This document shows, one piece after another, positions 42,901 through 49,731 of a stretch of 64,000 bases of DNA. Every line of letters starts with the position of its first letter. Positions within the stretch are counted from its first letter, which is position 1. Source of the DNA: Edolisoma coerulescens (lineage: Eukaryota; Chordata; Aves; Passeriformes; Campephagidae). The stretch is from assembly GCA_013397115.1 (NCBI GenBank), contig VWZW01000522.1, positions 1,054,001 through 1,118,000 on the forward strand, given 5' to 3'. The notes beneath the pieces are model-generated. The model saw only the letters and a list, made by a program, of their open reading frames with translations, searched no databases and had not been told where the DNA came from. The position numbers and the translations under genes were made by a program.

Positions 42901-45900
42901 CCTAATCTGTTCACAACCATCTCTGTTACTTTTCTGGTTTGAGCACAGGTTTAGTGATTTGATTGCTGAGTCATCTGAAGTTTGAGCATTGTGTTTCTTT
43001 CCTTCAACCTTCAACCACCTTCATAAAGGGAAAGAAACATTTACTCTAAAGGAGGAAAAGGAATCTTAAAACATCGTGCCTGCTGCTGTGTCTTATTTTC
43101 GAGTTCATTATGTCTTGATTTTTAAGGCAGACTTGACCTCTTGTAGGGTTGTAAGGCATTGCTTATCTGTTTGGTTATACCAAACAAAGGCCATGATAGT
43201 GAAAAATAATTGAACCCAAAATAGTAATTCTTAGTGTAATTCTTATTCAGGTTTTCTGAACAGCATCTGACTTGTACTCTGCTTTTTTCTTTTCAGCAGC
43301 CTATTAAACTCAACCAATATATTCTAAAATAATTTCAGTTATTTCAGTAGCCAAGTTAATATAAGGTACTAACCATTATTCTAATTTTGTCAGGCACCTC
43401 TCTTAGAATAAAACATGTTATTAGATCCACTTTTGAAATTGTTCCTTCTACTGTTGCTTAGCCTATCTGGATCAAATAAGGCCATCTCAAAGTGCTCTTG
43501 AACACATCCTCTTTAAAGCTTTTAATTAGAAATAGATCAAAATTTCTACTTAAACTGGGTTAAGGAAATTTATGCTTAAAGAGTTTTAGTACTTTCTAAT
43601 TGCAGTTGAAATTTAATGACTTGTGTGTATTTGTTTGTTTATTGTAGACTTATGTTTCCACAGAATTATGATGCTTTCTGTCCTACGTCATACAAAAACA
43701 CCAGTTAAATTTTGGTTTCTGAAAAACTATCTCTCCCCAACATTTAAGGTAGGAGAGAAGTCTTCCTCTTTTTTTCCTTTAAAAATTTAAGTAATTTTTA
43801 AAAAATTACAATTGACTAATTATATAATTCAAATTAAATTTTCACAGTGGAAGATGATCCCTGAATCTATTAAATATCAATAATTTTGAAAGTGTTAGGT
43901 ACAAGGTTCTTCTCTTCTGGAATACAAAGCCCAGTGATAAATTATAATCATTTATTCTCTTCTGATGAAATGCTTTTTCTGTTGGTGTAGCTGAGGATAC
44001 TGCTAAAACTAAGGGAACATTTTAAACTAATAAATAGTGTAGTCAGGAAGGCCAGCACAGCTGCAGCTGCACTGTAGCATTCACTCCTTTTCCTTTTGAG
44101 TCCTTGTGTGTATCATATATGTGCACCTGATAGTTTTTGGTTCTTCTTCTAGGATGTAATTCCTCACATGGCTAAAAAGTATGGGTTCAAGTATGAGTTG
44201 GTGCAGTACAAGTGGCCCCGCTGGCTTTATCAACAGACAGAAAAACAAAGAATTATCTGGGGCTACAAAATCCTTTTCTTGGATGTTCTTTTCCCTTTGG
44301 CTGTGGATAAAATAATATTTGTCGATGCTGACCAGGTAAGAAAAAGTAATGGTATATTAACTGTGTGAGGAATTAATTTGGGCCTAAATTGATCCAGTTT
44401 CATTCTCTGTGGCCATTTTATTTGGATATTGGTCTCATGAGACTGTTGCAGTTGTACAAACAGAACCAGTGGTGTTGCAGAATGTAAATGCAAGAACTTC
44501 ACTTGTATTCAGTCGTGTGGACATTGAGTTTCACTACACTGAGTTGTGCTAAATTGTCTGTGGAGAGAGAAAGGCACCTGGAGAGATGTGTGTGATCTTA
44601 AAGGTGCATTTCACCGAAAGCATATTGGAGTGATTCCATCTCTGGGTTGGTTGGGAGAGGAATTCTGCACTATGGCCAGAGTCTGAGGTGATTTGGACCA
44701 TTTGAGTAACTTCTAGATGGCTGAAATTCTTCAAGATTAATCCTGTCTCTATTTTAAATTTGTATGCAGTCCTTCATTCAGGAATGAACATTGTATAATA
44801 CACTGAAAGGCTAAGTGCTGTCTCAGATGAGGCATTGAAGAGTTTATCACAAGGTTATTAAAAACCTTGGGACAAATTGTAATGTATTTTGGTCCTTTTC
44901 CAAAGCTCAAGAATAGATTAAATTTAGGTGTAGCAATTCAGACTGACACTTTCTGCAATTTCATCTGGATACACCATCTGGGAACAGTGGTTGTCTGTCC
45001 TAACTACTGTAAGGACTTCTCTGTGCTCCCAAATAGCTAAAACTTTTTTTTACCACTGATAAATTCAGTAAGTGGGGTTTGATGAAAGAAGGATTCATTA
45101 GCAAATAAAGGGCATTTCTAAAATGTCTTTATAACCTCTTTTTGAAAGTACTTTACCATTAGATACAAGGATTTTTCAAATGATGCAATAATTTTGGAGT
45201 GCCCAAGTTGGGTAACAAGTAGGAAGGATTCTTTAGAAGGGACATGATTGGAAGATTTCAAGAGTTACATTTCTTAATTAAGGAATTTAATATTGGGCAA
45301 CCAGAAAACTCTGGTCTCTGAATTAAAAAAATATTGCCAGTTTTATTTAATTTAGTCAATAAATGTGTTACACAGGTGACCACTGTTAATAATATAATAA
45401 ACACTTTTTTTTTCTTGAACAATAATTTAGTAAATATCTCCCAGTAGAATACTTTATCTATACCCCACTGTTGTACTGTCTCAGGGGTTTTTTTTAATTA
45501 AAATTAAACTTCGTGCAGCCTGCTGCAATACCTACCGTCATTATGCATACCTTGGAAACAGTATTGAATTATAAAATAAATATATTCTTCTTTAGATTGT
45601 GAGAAGTGACCTGAAGGAACTCAGAGACCTAGACCTAAATGGAGCTCCCTATGGGTACACTCCGTTCTGTGACAGCCGCAGAGAGATGGATGGGTACCGC
45701 TTCTGGAAATCTGGATACTGGGCATCCCACCTCGGGAAAAGGAAATACCACATTAGGTAGGATAACCCCTCACACACTTCTTGTGCAGTTTGAATTTGAT
45801 TAAAAGCTGGGTGTTGGTGTTGATCACTGAGGCATCCAGGAGCCATTCTCAGTAAGAGATGAATAAGGCGGGAGTTCTGATGACATTCTGATTTCGCTAT

Positions 45901-48900
45901 TTTATGGTAGCTTCAGCCACTTCATAAAGAAAAATATCCCTTCAGGATGGGAACATGTTTTACTTTTTGTTACTTTTATTACTGTTATCAAAAAGAAGGT
46001 GAAACCCCAGAAATCTTAGTTCTCTTTTTTTAATCCTTTTAGTGCCTTGTATGTTGTGGATCTGAAGAAGTTCAGGAAGATTGCAGCTGGAGACAGGCTT
46101 CGGGGCCAGTACCAGGCTCTTAGTCAAGATCCAAACAGTCTGTCAAACCTCGATCAGGTATATATGGCTTTAAGCATTTTCGGGTTTATTTTCTTTATCT
46201 TTCTCAATATGCATGGAATATCTTGTATCTCAACATAAATGTTATATAATTTGAGCACTGTTTGCCATTTACTGCTGTTTTAGCCCATTTTCAGGTGTCC
46301 ATATGAGCACAGTTCGAAAACTGAACACTGACGATTATTTTTAATTTTAAAAATGAGGAAAAAACCCCAACATACAGGACTCTTCACCTTTATTTGTAGT
46401 TGTTCTGTGTGCATTTATGCTTTTTTCATGATAGCTCTATATTCTGATAATGATAATTATGTTCTTGTTTAGCAAGAGCTTGTTTCCTTTTTCTTCTTCT
46501 TTTCCATTAACATAAATTTAATTCTCTTTTGTAAGCAAATGCATTCTGGTGGTTGCTGTACATGGTCACCCTGGGGTGGCTGGAGTTTGTCTCACTTTGG
46601 GTGAGCTTCAGAAGGCTTCATAAGTGAGACTGCCCCTGCTTTTGGTGCTTTCCTTGTGGAATTACTAAAGCACAGAAGATTTTTACCTGCCTCTAGCAGC
46701 AACAGGATCCCACGGTACCAAAGCCCACATCTCTCAGTGCTTTTCCACACCCCTGCTCTGTGAGCCAGTTTCTCTTATATAAGGACATTGTTGCCACTCG
46801 CATGGTTTTTTCCCAGAAATAAAAGTAAAAATTGAAAATAGCAGTTCTTATGATACTGGACAAAGAAGAGTGGAAATAGAGCCACACTAAAAACTCAGAC
46901 CTGACTGGACACCTGGAGCTGGAGCAGCCTTTAGCTGAATGTTGAGAGCAAAAGACTGATATAACAGCAACAGACAGAGTTCCCCTCTTTCTGGACAGCA
47001 AGAATGAATTACTGGTCCTGATCACCCAGGCAGTGTCCTAATGTGATAGAGCTGTATGTTCTCCAATCATAGTCTTACCCACACGTACAAGGTGTCTTTC
47101 AGAAAGACCTTTTCAGATTCAGAGGTTACAGGGCTTCCGCCATAATCCTGGTTTTCAGAAAATTGGTTTTATCTAATGTTCTCAAAATATTAAAACTTCT
47201 CATTTTAAGATTCTTATATTTCCAATTACAGCATTAATACGTGATAGCATATAGCTCTTATGAGTCTGTTGGATCAAAACAAAAGCCACTTAAGGACCGG
47301 AAGTTAAAGTAGCTAAATCTTGGAAGAATGGAATTGGAGTTACTTTGTAAAGTGAACATTTCAAAGTAATATTTTCATAATAATCTGGTTTGACTGTATA
47401 GATAGGAAATACTTGCTGTCTTCATTGCTACTTCTTACACAAAATACAGCAATGCTCCTGGAAATACAAACCACAGTGCAATGTATTTGAGACCTGGAGA
47501 GCTTTCATCTACTGATAAGGATGCATTATGACTCTTCTATTACTATTTTCATTTTAAAGACCTGTCTGGAGTGCTCCCTGCCCTTCTCAAAGGAGCAGCA
47601 ATCTCAGCTCTCTGCTGATCTGCTGGCAGTGCCATCTTCATGGGTGGTAGTTAAAGTTCTTAAGCCACAAAAGAGAAGTAGATAGAAGGGGAAATGGTGA
47701 TTTTAAATGCCAAGGAGAATAAGTATAGAACTCCTACAGAGAAAAAATTACACATCATAAAAACTAGACCTCTGGTACAGTAATTTTGTTCAGAGGGTTT
47801 TTTGTATTAATTCTTTTTTTTTGTTTACTTTAAATCCTGGAAATAATAGCTGACTTTCTACTTTTTACTCCGTGTAACAATCTTTAAATTCACAGTTTCT
47901 AAAATTACTGTAGTAACTCAGGAATTGTGATTTCATTTAGAAAGAGAGGCACAACAGAAAACCAGTCTCTCTTCTTTTGGAATTGAAATGGTGATAAACT
48001 ATTTTTTAATCTTCCAAATATTAAAAGTTTTTCAAAAAATAAAGCATTTCAATTAATGTCGAATGTCTTGGCTCTCTGTATACTTATATTTGATGTAATT
48101 TTTCTGTACTAATGTCTATATTTGAATTAAATTATACATCTTTCATAATGCAGCAATATGTGCTATTTTATTCTGTCACATTTAGCAATGTGAATTGGCA
48201 GAATAAGATGTGACTAATACTTGAGTATGACATTTATTCTAAAATATAGTATAAGGGTTGCACGTGTGAGGGAGCTTACAAATGGATGTACCAGTTTTTA
48301 CCCCTGTTGTTTGTAACTCTGGCCAGAGTATGAGCAGTGAACGACTGCCTGAGGTTTTTCTCATTTATAAATGCTGTTCCCTGCATCCAGCCAGATCTTG
48401 GTTCAGAGTTTTCATGATAAGACTACCTGACTATGTAAAAAAGGTCCAAAAAACCCTGAAGTGAAGTAAGGAACATAGCCAGAATAGCAGTTTAAAAGCT
48501 TTTCCTTCTCAAGCTCATGTTTCTGGAATCCATTTTCCTAGAAGTTGTCTAAATTTAAAGTAGTGGCGTAATCCTGTATTATATGGTTTTTGAGTTGGTT
48601 TGGTTTTTTTTTTTCAAATTTAAGGAATGGAAAGCTGGTTTGAGTTTTGCTTTTCAGTAGTATTTATAGTATGACAGGCATGATCTGAACCAGGCGTATC
48701 AGACAGAAGTATTGCTCATGTCAAGATAAGGGAGGACAGACGTAAGGACCAGAAAAAATTGCTTGACAAGTGAGAGGTGGAATTGGCCATCAAAATGAGC
48801 ATGACTAAGTATTGAATCTACTTGGAAAAGAACTGGGTGAGCACTTAGAAGGAAATGCAAGAACAATTTGCAGAAATGGTAATAGCAAAAATGCTTTTAA

Positions 48901-49689
48901 ATAGCAGCTTGATCATCAGTTACATTACATTCAATGCTAATTTACAATTTTATGAAATTTGTACAGGATCTTCCCAATAATATGATTCATCAAGTAGCCA
49001 TTAAGTCTCTCCCTCAGGAGTGGCTTTGGTGTGAAACCTGGTGTGATGATAAATCCAAGAAAAAGGCTAAAACAATAGACCTGGTGAGTTGATCCTGACT
49101 TAAATGAGTTCTATAGATTAACAACTTCACTGTGATTTATGGGGCTTTTGAGGTTGTGTGTGTGTCATGTCATGAAGGCAGCCTTGCTGGAAGGCACTGC
49201 AACACTCCATCCCTTCCCCTGGAACATTTTCTTCTCTGAGACCTCTCCCACTTGCTCTGTACCAAGTTTGTTTACATTAAAGCTGAAAACTGTACCAAAA
49301 AATTAAGTATTGCTGTCTCTTAACTGGACAGGATTGAGGCTTCTCATGCCCACAGATGTATTCTCCTTATAATTTTTCCACAGTCAGCCAAGTCACTGGA
49401 ACTGTGAGGAAGTGCTGTTACCTGTCTGGGCACTGTGGCCTGTATTGTGAGCTCTATTGTTCCCATATAGAAGGTTCCTCCAGAACCCACTGACTTAATA
49501 TTATCATGGTTTTCTTGGTCTGTTTCATTGCTTTAAACAGGAGATAAAGCAAGGCTTAAAAAGCGTAATGCTCAGGAGACTGTCCACGTTTAGGAAGAAG
49601 AAAGTTTCTTTCTTTGGGAATAGAAACTGAGAGAAAAATCTTCCTGTCGTTAGTAACCCCATCCCATTTTCCCCCTATTTTGATTTTTG

Positions 49690-49731
<42 letters not shown>

